Source: JAMHWD01 sp035911135 (GTDB lineage: Bacteria; Pseudomonadota; Alphaproteobacteria; Micavibrionales; Micavibrionaceae). From it: a DNA stretch of 64,000 nucleotides. A model generated the notes under the pieces. That model searched no databases, was not told the origin of the DNA, and saw only the letters and a list, made by a program, of their open reading frames with translations. The stretch is taken from positions 1 to 64,000 of the forward strand of contig JAMHWD010000040.1 in the NCBI GenBank assembly GCA_035911135.1, read 5' to 3'. Shown piece by piece: positions 55,205 through 63,757 of the stretch. Both the position numbers and the translations under genes were made by a program. Within the stretch, counting starts at the first letter, position 1. Every line of letters starts with the position of its first letter.

Positions 55205-55393
55205 ATGAAACGTGTCCCCCCGCATATGATGACAACCGCCGAAAGGCTGGATGAAATCGCCACTATCATGGCGAATGCCGTCATACGTCAAGAAAAGCGC
55301 AATAAAACCAACGAATTTGGAGAAGGTTCTTCTGGACTTCACTGCCTACCGGAGCGTCCATGTCATGCAACCGAAGCAAAGGAGAAAGCATGA
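55205..55393 (+). pseudogene. Small recombinase-associated protein, frameshifted
   Basis: The 62-codon frame starts with ATG 55205 (MTTAERLDEIATIMANAVIR follows at residue 9). This resembles the N-terminus of small proteins usually encoded before DUF2924 and serine recombinase in alphaproteobacteria. The family's expected C-terminus (LDFTAYRSVH) appears in the next frame from about 55333, so a one-base change near 55325-55335 shifts the frame. It could be a pseudogene or a sequencing error. Its function in the recombinase operon is not known. Confidence 0.55.
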
Positions 55394-55815
55394 CAGATAC
55401 GGTTTTAAAGCAATTATCAGCAGTGTCGAACATGGATATTGCCACGCTGAAAGACACATGGAAACGCATGTTCAAGACCGAAGCGCCGAAATTCAACCGC
55501 GCTTATCTTGAAAAAAAGATCGCATACCGCATCCAGGAAATCGCGTATGGCGGTCTGACACCCGAAACAAAACAGAAAATCAGAAACCTACGAAACGACA
55601 TCAATGCGGGAAGCCGGGAAAGAAACCGATCCTTGCCGCTAGCTGGCACGATGATTGTGCGCGAATATCAAGGAGTCGAACACCGCGTGGTCGTGCTGGA
55701 CGATGGTTTTGAATACCAGGGTCATAAATACACCAATCTGTCCGTCATCGCCCGTGTCATCACAGGCACACGCTGGTCCGGCCCCGTGTTCTTTGGATTG
55801 AAGAGGCAAGCATGA
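55390..55815 (+). CDS. DUF2924 protein
   Basis: The 141-residue protein matches the DUF2924 family, found directly before large serine recombinases in alphaproteobacterial prophages. It starts at ATG 55390 behind a strong AAAGGAG. Conserved-looking parts are MDIATLKDTWKRMFKTEAPK, RAYLEKKIAYRIQEIAYGGL and a DNA-binding-like C-terminal domain (MIVREYQGVEHRVVVLDDGF, GHKYTNLSVIARVITGTRWS). It overlaps the recombinase gene by 4 bp and is probably its accessory factor, for example in direction control. The mechanism is not established. Confidence 0.82.
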   Translation: MTDTVLKQLSAVSNMDIATLKDTWKRMFKTEAPKFNRAYLEKKIAYRIQEIAYGGLTPETKQKIRNLRNDINAGSRERNRSLPLAGTMIVREYQGVEHRVVVLDDGFEYQGHKYTNLSVIARVITGTRWSGPVFFGLKRQA

Positions 55816-57560
55816 ACCCAGAAAAAGTAAGAAAGCGTTGCGCTATCTACACCCGCAAATCATCGGACGAAGGACTGGATCAGGATTTTAACTCTCTTGA
55901 TGCCCAGCGCGAGGCGGCAGAACACCATATCAGGGCGCAGGCGCATGAAGGCTGGACCGTATCGCCCACACGGTATGATGACGGCGGTTTTTCCGGCGGC
56001 TCAATGGAAAGGCCAGCCCTCAAACGGCTGATGGAAGACATTGAAGACGGCCTGGTCGATGTGATCGTTGTCTACAAGATCGACCGCCTCTCACGCTCTA
56101 TGGCCGATTTCATGCGGATCATGGAGGTATTCGACCGCCACAAGGTTTCTTTCGTATCTGTTACCCAGCATTTTAATACCGATACCTCGATGGGCCGGCT
56201 CATCCTCAATATCCTGCAATCTTTCGCGCAGTTTGAACGGGAAATGACAACCGAGCGGATCCGCGATAAATTTGCGGCCTCCAAACGCAAAGGCATGTGG
56301 ATGGGTGGTGTGCCGCCTCTGGGCTATGACGTGCGTAACCGCAAGCTGGAAATAAACCCCAGCGAAGCCGAGGTCGTACAATATATATTCCACCGCTTCA
56401 TCGAAATCGGCTCCGCCACGATGCTGGTGAAGGATCTGGCTGAAAAAGGCTACACCTCTAAAAACTGGGTGTCAAACAGGGGCAGGCATCACCAGGGCCA
56501 GCCTATTACCAAAAGCGCCATCTATAAAATCCTCTGTAGCCAGATCTATATCGGAAAAATAAGCCACAAAGGCACGATTTACGAAGGCGAACATGATGGC
56601 ATCATCGACCCTAAAGTCTTTGAAAAAGTGCGATCCATGATTGATACCCGTGTGCCAAATTCATCACCCTTGCGCTGCACGTCTGCTTCGTACCTTTTGC
56701 GCGGTCTTGTTTTCGATCAGGACGGCTATGCCATGACCTGCGCTGCTGCGAAGAAGAAAGAAAGGCGTTACAGATATTACGTCAGCACACAGGCGGTCAA
56801 AAAAAGCTATCACGATTGTCCCCTGAAAACTGTTTCCGCACCGTTGCTGGAGTCGGTTATCATTGACCAGATGCGCCGCCTGCTGGCGCGGCCTGAATGG
56901 GCAAAAGAGATTTTAGCCAAAGCCCAGAAAGGCGATCTTGGCGACACCCTGACAGAACAGAAAATCGTCCGCGCCCTTGAGAATTTTGAGCTGCTATGGG
57001 ACGAGCTTTTCCCGCTGGAACAGCTGCGCCTAGCCAATCTGCTGATCCAGCGTGTGGTGGTTTCAACCGATAAGGTTCAGATATCGCTCCGCCCTGTCGG
57101 TATGGCGGGCCTGCTGCACGAAATCATGCCGGACGTAGCATTGACGGCTTCACGGCTAACCGAAAATTCCCCCATTACAATCGAAATACCCGTCACTTTT
57201 AAAATGCGGGGTGGCCGAAAATACATCACCACGCCGGATGGCAACGCCCTGAGCGCGCCCAAAAGTCCAAGATATGAAAGCAATCTGATAAAAGCCATTA
57301 TCAGGGGCCATGAATTTGCAGATACGCTGCAAAAAGAACCAGAGCTGACGATCATGACCCTGGCGCAGCGGGAAATGCTGGACCACGGCTATGTCGGCAA
57401 GACAATCCGCATGACCCAGCTTGCGCCCGACATTATTGAGGCCATCCTGAACGGACGGCAGCCGCAGGGCATGAGCCTGTCCGAGCTTATGCGGCCTTTC
57501 CCTGACGGCTGGAATGATCAGCGAAAGCATTTTGGTTTTGGTTTACAATTAAAAAACTGA
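55812..57560 (+). CDS. Large serine recombinase / integrase
   Basis: The 582-residue recombinase has the N-terminal catalytic domain of the resolvase/invertase family: CAIYTRKSSDEGLDQDFNSL with the nucleophilic Ser at about 17-18, DDGGFSGGSMERPALKRLME, VIVVYKIDRLSRSMADFMRI and FEREMTTERIRDKFAASKRK. A recombinase domain (about 190-300) and a zinc-like C-terminal part with a coiled-coil segment follow. It would integrate and excise the prophage. It ends 4 bp from the convergent CDF gene, so the attachment site must lie very close. Confidence 0.92.
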   Translation: MNPEKVRKRCAIYTRKSSDEGLDQDFNSLDAQREAAEHHIRAQAHEGWTVSPTRYDDGGFSGGSMERPALKRLMEDIEDGLVDVIVVYKIDRLSRSMADFMRIMEVFDRHKVSFVSVTQHFNTDTSMGRLILNILQSFAQFEREMTTERIRDKFAASKRKGMWMGGVPPLGYDVRNRKLEINPSEAEVVQYIFHRFIEIGSATMLVKDLAEKGYTSKNWVSNRGRHHQGQPITKSAIYKILCSQIYIGKISHKGTIYEGEHDGIIDPKVFEKVRSMIDTRVPNSSPLRCTSASYLLRGLVFDQDGYAMTCAAAKKKERRYRYYVSTQAVKKSYHDCPLKTVSAPLLESVIIDQMRRLLARPEWAKEILAKAQKGDLGDTLTEQKIVRALENFELLWDELFPLEQLRLANLLIQRVVVSTDKVQISLRPVGMAGLLHEIMPDVALTASRLTENSPITIEIPVTFKMRGGRKYITTPDGNALSAPKSPRYESNLIKAIIRGHEFADTLQKEPELTIMTLAQREMLDHGYVGKTIRMTQLAPDIIEAILNGRQPQGMSLSELMRPFPDGWNDQRKHFGFGLQLKN

Positions 57561-57564
57561 ACGA

Positions 57565-58218
57565 TCAATCATCGCGGCATGTAGAATTTTCATTATGATC
57601 ATTTTTCTTTGAATTATTTAGCTCAAGTCTACTCTGTTTTATGATTTTGATTGAACTGTTCATAAAGAGAGAAGCCATTATTGCAGCAACCAAAAGATCA
57701 GGCCAGCCTGTCCCTGTGCCAAAAACCCCCACAGCGGCCAGCATGACAGCAACGTTGCCAATCGCGTCATTCCGGGAGCAAAGCCAGACGGATCGCACAT
57801 TCGCGTCGCCATCTCGCCAGCGCATCAAAATCAGGACGCTGGCCACGTTCGCTAGCAGCGCCATAAATCCGATAGCCCCCATGATTTCTGCCTGTGGTGT
57901 CTCGATAAAGAAAATATCATAGATGGTGCTGCCCATCACCCAAAGCCCCATAAGCAAAAGGCTGATACCTTTTGCCAAGGCGGCAATGGAGCGGACACGC
58001 AAGGCTTTGCCGATTACGATCAAACTGATCGTATAAGTGATTCCATCCGCAAAGAAATCCAGAGCATCAGCCATCAGGGCTTGAGACCCTGATATATGAC
58101 CCGCCATCATCTCAACCCCGAACATCAGGAAGTTGATTGCGATGACAAAAAGCAAAGCCCGCCTGAATTTAGGATCAGAACCGTCAAAGCCTACATCGTG
58201 TCCGCAGTGTGCGCCCAT
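57565..58218 (-). CDS. CDF-type cation transporter
   Basis: This 217-residue integral membrane protein is of the cation diffusion facilitator type linked to czc operons. It begins GAHCGHDVG and has six hydrophobic segments, a metal-site helix ALMADALDFFADGITY (DxxxD) and a second site VWLCSRNDAIGNVAVMLAA, with GTGTGWPDLLVAAIMA near the end. It moves divalent metal from cytoplasm to periplasm. It is the last gene of the czc-type operon. Its last codons lie 4 bp from the prophage recombinase gene, so its 3' end could be part of the attachment site. Confidence 0.85.
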   Translation of the reverse strand: MGAHCGHDVGFDGSDPKFRRALLFVIAINFLMFGVEMMAGHISGSQALMADALDFFADGITYTISLIVIGKALRVRSIAALAKGISLLLMGLWVMGSTIYDIFFIETPQAEIMGAIGFMALLANVASVLILMRWRDGDANVRSVWLCSRNDAIGNVAVMLAAVGVFGTGTGWPDLLVAAIMASLFMNSSIKIIKQSRLELNNSKKNDHNENSTCRDD

Positions 58219-58240
58219 TTTTACCTATCAAGCCGCCAAA

Positions 58241-58747
58241 TTAAGGCTCGACTTGCTCCACTGATGGATAAAGGGACTTGACCAATCCTGTCTGGCTTTC
58301 CAGAAGATCAAGAGCCTCGGTTGCACTCGCCGTATTTTTATCCTCGGCGGCGTGGTGGAAGCGATCCACGGTCTTGGTTAACTGATCAAGCGCTTGGGTA
58401 AGTTTTTCACCGTTGCCTTCTTTAACGGCTTGTGGATGATCGTGCAAAGCGGCCACGGCAGCAGCAAGTTTTTCTCCGGCTTCATGCAGGGCATCGGCGT
58501 TGTTATCCTTTAATGCTTGCCGTGCAGACGCGATAGTTTCATTGATCATGGCCCAGGCTGCGTCCACCGTATCCGGCTTTGTAACCGAAAAATGTGGCTT
58601 TTCATCATGGCCGTGACCATCACCATGCGCCTCTGATGTTTCAGCTGCATGGCCTTCTGCACCATGATCATGGCCATCGGCGGCATAAGCAGGTGCGGAT
58701 AGCACAATCGTTGCCATCGATAGCAATAGTAGTTTTTCAATTTTCAT
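58241..58747 (-). CDS. His-rich periplasmic metal-binding protein
   Basis: The 168-residue protein has a signal peptide (MKIEKLLLLSMATIVLSAPA, cleavage after AYA), then a His/Asp/Glu-rich stretch (ADGHDHGAEGHAAETSEAHG, about 22-50), and a helical body (MINETIASARQALKDNNADA). Four-helix-like, His-rich proteins of this type are common in metal efflux operons and may buffer periplasmic metal. It lies between the EF-hand and CDF genes of the same operon. The family is not named here. Confidence 0.7.
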   Translation of the reverse strand: MKIEKLLLLSMATIVLSAPAYAADGHDHGAEGHAAETSEAHGDGHGHDEKPHFSVTKPDTVDAAWAMINETIASARQALKDNNADALHEAGEKLAAAVAALHDHPQAVKEGNGEKLTQALDQLTKTVDRFHHAAEDKNTASATEALDLLESQTGLVKSLYPSVEQVEP

Positions 58748-58752
58748 GTTTT

Positions 58753-59277
58753 TTACTCCTTTTCTGGTTTGCGTCGGTAAGAACTCGGTAATTTTTCCCC
58801 ATCGGTACGATATTCCTCTTTGGAAATTATGCCATCGCCGTTGCGGTCGAAATTTGCCTGATGCTGGCCCATATAGGCGTCATATTCCTGCTTGGAAACC
58901 TTACCATCATCATTTTCATCAGCGTTCTTAAAACGGTTTTTCATGCGATTAGCCTGCTGTTTCACTGCGGCTTCACCATAAGACTCCATTTTCCCGCTTT
59001 TGAATTTTTCTAAGGAAGCGGCTGTTTCCTCGGGTGACAAAATTCCATCTTTGTTGGCATCAGCAGAATCAAATTTAGTATTAGCGCTTTTTTGCAATTC
59101 ATCTGCTTGCAAAATTCCGTCCTTGTTTTTATCAAATGCCTTCATATCTTCAACACGGCGGTCGTATTTCTTTTGAAGATATTCTGGAATCTCCTTCTTA
59201 TCATTGTCAGCATAAACAGGCGCGGACAATCCTACAAAAGCAATTCCAGCAAGAAGCAGGATTTTAAATGGCTTCAT
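58753..59277 (-). CDS. Periplasmic EF-hand protein
   Basis: The 174-residue protein has a signal peptide (MKPFKILLLAGIAFVGLSAP, cleavage near VYA). It has four EF-hand-like loops: DKNKDGILQADE, DANKDGILSPEE, DENDDGKVSKQE and DRNGDGIISKEE. It should bind calcium or other divalent ions in the periplasm. ATG 59277 is the right start; the upstream open frame has no signal peptide. It overlaps czcA by 14 bp, so it is translationally coupled and probably takes part in metal homeostasis. Confidence 0.82.
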   Translation of the reverse strand: MKPFKILLLAGIAFVGLSAPVYADNDKKEIPEYLQKKYDRRVEDMKAFDKNKDGILQADELQKSANTKFDSADANKDGILSPEETAASLEKFKSGKMESYGEAAVKQQANRMKNRFKNADENDDGKVSKQEYDAYMGQHQANFDRNGDGIISKEEYRTDGEKLPSSYRRKPEKE

Positions 59278-62200
59278 AGTTTTCCTCCTTTTTAGATTTT
59301 GCGAACAGTTTATAAAGTGCAGGGAGTACAATCAGCGTCAGAAGCGTGGCCGTAATAAGTCCGCCAATGACGACAGTCGCCAGTGGCTTTTGCACTTCGG
59401 CTCCGGTGCCTGTCGCCAAGGCCATCGGCACGAAGCCGAGTGAAGCCACCAACGCGGTCATAAGAACAGGACGCAGGCGGGTTAATGCGCCTTCGACAAT
59501 CGCTTCTCGCGATTCCAAGCCTTTTTTCACAAGATCGTTGATATAGGTGATCATCACGAGGCCGTTCAGCACGGCGATACCGGAAAGGGCGATGAAGCCC
59601 ACCGCCGCCGGGATGGAGAACGGCATGTCACGCAGGAACAGCGTGAGGATACCGCCGGAAATCGCCAGCGGCACACCGCTGAACACCAGCAGCGCCTGTT
59701 TTGCCGAACCCAATGCCGTGAACAGCATCATAAAGATCAGGAAGAAACAGGCCGGAACCACGATCATCAAACGGTTCTGCGCCGCGACCAGATTTTCAAA
59801 CTGACCGCCCCAGTCCAGCCACAGGCCGGGAGCCAGCTTGGTTTGTTTGTCGAGGGCTTCCTGCGCCTCCATGACGAAGGAGCCTATATCACGACCACGG
59901 ACATTGGCTTGCACCACGACCCGCCGCTTGCCGTTTTCACGGCTGATCTGGTTTGGCCCTTCGGAAAGACGGAAGGTTGCGACTTCCTTCAAAGGCACAA
60001 ACGCGCCACCCTCACCATCTTCATGCGGCACGGGAACGGGCAGGTTCTCAAGGGCAGGAATATCCTGACGGACATTCTCAGGCAGACGCACAACAATCGG
60101 GAAACGCCTGTCGCCTTCAAATACAAGGCCAGCTTCCTTCCCGCCGACCGCTGCTGCGACCAGATCCAGAATCTCGCCGACATTCAGGCCGTAACGGGCA
60201 ATGGCATCTTTATTGAGGTCAATATCCAGCATGGGCAGACCTGTGGTCTGCTCGACCTTAACGTCTGCCGCACCTTCGATACTGCGAAGGACGCTGGCAA
60301 TTTTATTGGCAGTATCAGTCATGGTTTCAAAATCATCCCCATAGACCTTGACCGCCACGTCGCTACGGACACCGGAAATAAGTTCGTTGAAACGCATCTG
60401 GATCGGCTGGGTGTATTCATAGTTATTCCCCGGCACTTGCCCGACAGCCTTGGCAAGTTTTTCAATGAAATCCGGCTTGGTCATGGATTGATCTGGCCAT
60501 TCGTTGTGAGGTTTCAAGATAACAAATGTATCGGAAACGTTCGGCGGCATCGGGTCAGCCGCCATCTCCGCTGTTCCCGTCTTGGAATAGACGAACGCTA
60601 CTTCCGGCAAGGCGCTGATGGTTTTTTCGACTTGCAACTGCATCGCGGTCGATTCAGAAATTCCCGTGCTGGGAATCCGCATCGCATGCATGGCGATATC
60701 TTTCTCATCCAGAGACGGGATAAATTCCTGCCCCAGACGGCTTCCCACGAACAGGGAGAAGACAAAGAAAAGAACCGCCGCCATCACAACGACTTTGGGC
60801 TTGTTCAGCGACCAGTTCAGCATCGGTGCATAGCCTGATTTGGCTTTCCGCATGATCCGGCTTTCTTTCTCCTCGACCTTGCCCGTAATGCACATGGCGA
60901 TCATGGCAGGAACGAAGGTGATGGAGAGTAAGAACGCCGCAATCAGAGCGATAATGACTGTCATAGCCATTGGCTCAAACATTTTTCCTTCAACGCCGGA
61001 GAAAGTCAGCAGCGGCAGATACACCGTAATGATAATCATCTGCCCGAATACGGCAGGCTGGATCATTTGGCGGCTGGCTTCAACCACTTCCTGCATGCGT
61101 TCCTGCAAATTCAGCAATCGGCCCTCATGATGCTGACGTTCTGCTAGACGGCGCAGACAGTTCTCCGTGATAATCACGGCTCCGTCCACGATCAAGCCGA
61201 AATCAAGCGCGCCCATGCTCATGAGATTTGCGCTGATGCCCGCCTTCAACATACCCGTGGCGGTCAGCATCATGGTAATCGGGATCACGAGCGCGGTAAT
61301 CAAAGCGGCGCGGATATTGCCAAGAAGCAGGAACAGGATCACAACGACCAACAACGCGCCTTCGCCAAGGTTTTTCTGCACCGTATGGATCGTGGCATTC
61401 ACCAGCTTCGTCCGGTTCAGAACCGTCTTTGCTTTGATGCCTTCCGGTAATGACTTATTGATCTCGGCCAGTTTCATATCGACGGCGTTTGAAACGATCC
61501 GGCTGTTTTCACCTTTCAGCATCATGGCCGTGCCGACCACGACTTCATGACCGTTTTCACTGGCACTGCCCGTGCGAAGTTCTTTTCCCAGCGCGACGGT
61601 TGCAACATCTTTCACATAGAGAGGTATGCCGCCGCGTGTTGAGAGGACAACATTGGCAATTTGATCGACCGTTTCCAGCCGACCGTCGGCGCGGACGACA
61701 TAAGATTCACCTTTTTGTTCCAGAAAACCTGCCCCCGTGCTGGCATTATTGCGCTCAAGGGCTTCAATAACGTCTGAAAACGTCAGGCCGACAGCGGCTA
61801 GCTTCTGCGGATCGGGTTGCACATGGTATTGCTGGGCGTATCCACCGATAGCATCGACTTCGGCAACGCCTTTTACTGTTTTAAGCTGCGGCCTGATAAT
61901 CCAGTCCTGTACGGTGCGGAGATACATCGCTTTTTCAAACGGCGTGGTCAGGGCACGGCCTTCCGGCGTGGTAAAATCAGCTTCAGGGTTTTCGTATTCG
62001 ACCGTCCACATATAAATCTCACCAAGACCTGTGGAAATCGCGCCCATGCGCGGCTCTGCACCTTCTGGCAAAGATTCTTTCGCTTGAGCGAGACGCTCAT
62101 TCACTTGAGCGCGGGCGAAATAAATATCGACATTATCCTCAAAAATTACCGTGACCTGCGCGAAACCGTTGCGCGAGATCGAGCGCGTATAGACCAGCCC

Positions 62201-62431
62201 CGGTATGCCCGCCATAGCAGTTTCGACCGGATATGTGACCTGCTTTTCAATCTCATACGGTGAAAGCGAGGGTGCTTCTACGTTGATAGCAACCTGATTG
62301 TTGGTGATATCGGGAACGGCATCGATAGGCAGCTTGGTCAGGGAATACATCCCGTATGCCGCCAGCACCGCCGTAACCATCACGACCAGAAGCCGGTGAG
62401 CGATGGAGAAATTGAGGATTTTTTCGATCAT
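59264..62431 (-). CDS. czcA: RND heavy-metal efflux pump, CzcA family
   Basis: The 1055-residue inner-membrane proton antiporter is of the CzcA type. The TM4 motif ALDFGLIVDGAVIITEN, with its two Asp and a Glu, is that of divalent-metal (Zn/Co/Cd) pumps rather than CusA (copper/silver). Other seen features are the N-terminal TM1 (HRLLVVMVTAVLAAYGMYSL), periplasmic loops with YTRSISRNGFAQVTVIFEDN, and repeated hydrophobic blocks. It takes up metal from periplasm or cytoplasm and passes it to the outer-membrane channel with CzcB and CzcC. Length is normal. Confidence 0.93.
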   Translation of the reverse strand: MIEKILNFSIAHRLLVVMVTAVLAAYGMYSLTKLPIDAVPDITNNQVAINVEAPSLSPYEIEKQVTYPVETAMAGIPGLVYTRSISRNGFAQVTVIFEDNVDIYFARAQVNERLAQAKESLPEGAEPRMGAISTGLGEIYMWTVEYENPEADFTTPEGRALTTPFEKAMYLRTVQDWIIRPQLKTVKGVAEVDAIGGYAQQYHVQPDPQKLAAVGLTFSDVIEALERNNASTGAGFLEQKGESYVVRADGRLETVDQIANVVLSTRGGIPLYVKDVATVALGKELRTGSASENGHEVVVGTAMMLKGENSRIVSNAVDMKLAEINKSLPEGIKAKTVLNRTKLVNATIHTVQKNLGEGALLVVVILFLLLGNIRAALITALVIPITMMLTATGMLKAGISANLMSMGALDFGLIVDGAVIITENCLRRLAERQHHEGRLLNLQERMQEVVEASRQMIQPAVFGQMIIITVYLPLLTFSGVEGKMFEPMAMTVIIALIAAFLLSITFVPAMIAMCITGKVEEKESRIMRKAKSGYAPMLNWSLNKPKVVVMAAVLFFVFSLFVGSRLGQEFIPSLDEKDIAMHAMRIPSTGISESTAMQLQVEKTISALPEVAFVYSKTGTAEMAADPMPPNVSDTFVILKPHNEWPDQSMTKPDFIEKLAKAVGQVPGNNYEYTQPIQMRFNELISGVRSDVAVKVYGDDFETMTDTANKIASVLRSIEGAADVKVEQTTGLPMLDIDLNKDAIARYGLNVGEILDLVAAAVGGKEAGLVFEGDRRFPIVVRLPENVRQDIPALENLPVPVPHEDGEGGAFVPLKEVATFRLSEGPNQISRENGKRRVVVQANVRGRDIGSFVMEAQEALDKQTKLAPGLWLDWGGQFENLVAAQNRLMIVVPACFFLIFMMLFTALGSAKQALLVFSGVPLAISGGILTLFLRDMPFSIPAAVGFIALSGIAVLNGLVMITYINDLVKKGLESREAIVEGALTRLRPVLMTALVASLGFVPMALATGTGAEVQKPLATVVIGGLITATLLTLIVLPALYKLFAKSKKEENYEAI

Positions 62432-62458
62432 GGTCTTATGCTTTCTTAGTGTTCGCTC

Positions 62459-63757
62459 TTAATGTTCATGTTCGGCTTCAGATTTGCCAAGCTCGGCTTT
62501 GAGCGTGAAGGTACTACTCACCGCCACAGGCTCCCCGAAGGCCACGCCGGAAACGATTTCGATATGGCGACTATCTTCACGGCCAGTCACCACGTCACGC
62601 TTTTCAAAACCTTTATCGTTTCGGACGAACGCAACAGGCTTTCCCTCAATCGTCTGAATTGCTTCTTTGGGCACGATCAGATCGGTGTCCTGCGCGGACG
62701 TTGCAATCGCGGCATTGGCAAATTCGCCGGGACGCCATTTACCATCCGCGTTTTCAAGCTCGATAATCGCTTTGGCGGCGCGGGTTTCGGGATCAATGGC
62801 GGGGCTGACAAAAATCAGCTTGCCTTCGGTTTTACCGCCGCTGCCCGTAACATTCGCTATCTGACCTTCCTTAACGAAAGGCAGATCGCCGGGGGCAATC
62901 GCTGTCTCCACCCAAACCACGCTTAGATCAGCAACCGCATAGGCGGAATGCGTAGCATCGACATATTCGCCCAGCGTCAATTCACGGGCAATAATCTGGC
63001 CCGGCAAGGGAGAACGCAATTCATGGAACCGCAGACGGTCGGCAGAACCTGCGCTTTCATAGGTTTTAATCATTTCCTCGTCATGGCCGAGCGCCTGAAG
63101 TTTCTGGCGGGTCAGATCAAGACGTATTTTTGCTTCCTGATGGGCGTTCTTTGCGGTCAGGTAATCCTGCTCTGCGGTGATTTTCTTGTCCCACAAGCCT
63201 TTTTCGCGGTTGAACGTGGTGCGGGCCAGTTCCTCGGCGCGTTTGGCTGCAAGATTATCCGCAACCGATTCTGCCATTTCGCGGCTTTCGATCAAGGCCA
63301 ACACTTCACCTTTCTCGACCGTATCGCCAAGGTTTTTCTTGGCTTCGGTCACAGTGCCTCCTACTTTGGGGACGATCTGCGCCATGCGGTCGGCAGCGGC
63401 CACGATCTTGCCGGGAACGGAAACTTCCCGCGCCAGCTTGCCGGGGCCAGCAGCCGCAACTTTGATGCCAGCAGCGGTAATCTGCTCCGCGCTTAAGGCG
63501 ATTACACCTTCGGCATGTTCACCTTCTCCACCGCCACCGTGACCATGACCGTCATCTTTGGCTTCTTCATGGCCGTGGCCGTGTTGTTCTTCCTTGCCAT
63601 CATCATGCTTTTCTTCGCCTTCTTCGTGTCCATGACTATCGCCATGACCTTCTGCGGCGTGACTTGGCACGGCACTGTAATTCCACGCGAGCGCGCCGGA
63701 TAACCCTAAAACAGCGACACCTGTCAGCAGCAGAGTTTTAATTTTTGATCGTTGCAT
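62459..63757 (-). CDS. czcB: RND efflux membrane fusion protein, CzcB family
   Basis: The 432-residue periplasmic adaptor starts at ATG 63757 with GGAAGA upstream. It has an N-terminal signal/anchor (LLLTGVAVLGLSGALAWNYS), then a His/Glu-rich tail (about 33-80: HGDSHGHEEGEEKHDDGKEE) that may bind Zn or Cd, a lipoyl half-motif region (ALIESREMAESVADNLAAKR), a coiled-coil hairpin, and beta domains ending SSTFTLKAELGKSEAEHEH. The open frame continues upstream into the czcC end, but that reading is not family-like. It joins CzcA to CzcC. Confidence 0.9.
   Translation of the reverse strand: MQRSKIKTLLLTGVAVLGLSGALAWNYSAVPSHAAEGHGDSHGHEEGEEKHDDGKEEQHGHGHEEAKDDGHGHGGGGEGEHAEGVIALSAEQITAAGIKVAAAGPGKLAREVSVPGKIVAAADRMAQIVPKVGGTVTEAKKNLGDTVEKGEVLALIESREMAESVADNLAAKRAEELARTTFNREKGLWDKKITAEQDYLTAKNAHQEAKIRLDLTRQKLQALGHDEEMIKTYESAGSADRLRFHELRSPLPGQIIARELTLGEYVDATHSAYAVADLSVVWVETAIAPGDLPFVKEGQIANVTGSGGKTEGKLIFVSPAIDPETRAAKAIIELENADGKWRPGEFANAAIATSAQDTDLIVPKEAIQTIEGKPVAFVRNDKGFEKRDVVTGREDSRHIEIVSGVAFGEPVAVSSTFTLKAELGKSEAEHEH

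Noticed and set aside
19681..57600. GGCATG-AATTTT-like similarity between 19681-19694 and about 57578-57592 as attL/attR
   Set aside because: The match is short and gapped, and at the left it lies over the AIPR stop codon. It is too weak to call as attachment sites without an empty-site sequence.
59843..60838. 331-codon + strand frame opposite czcA
   Set aside because: It is a complementary-strand shadow of czcA, a strongly conserved gene.
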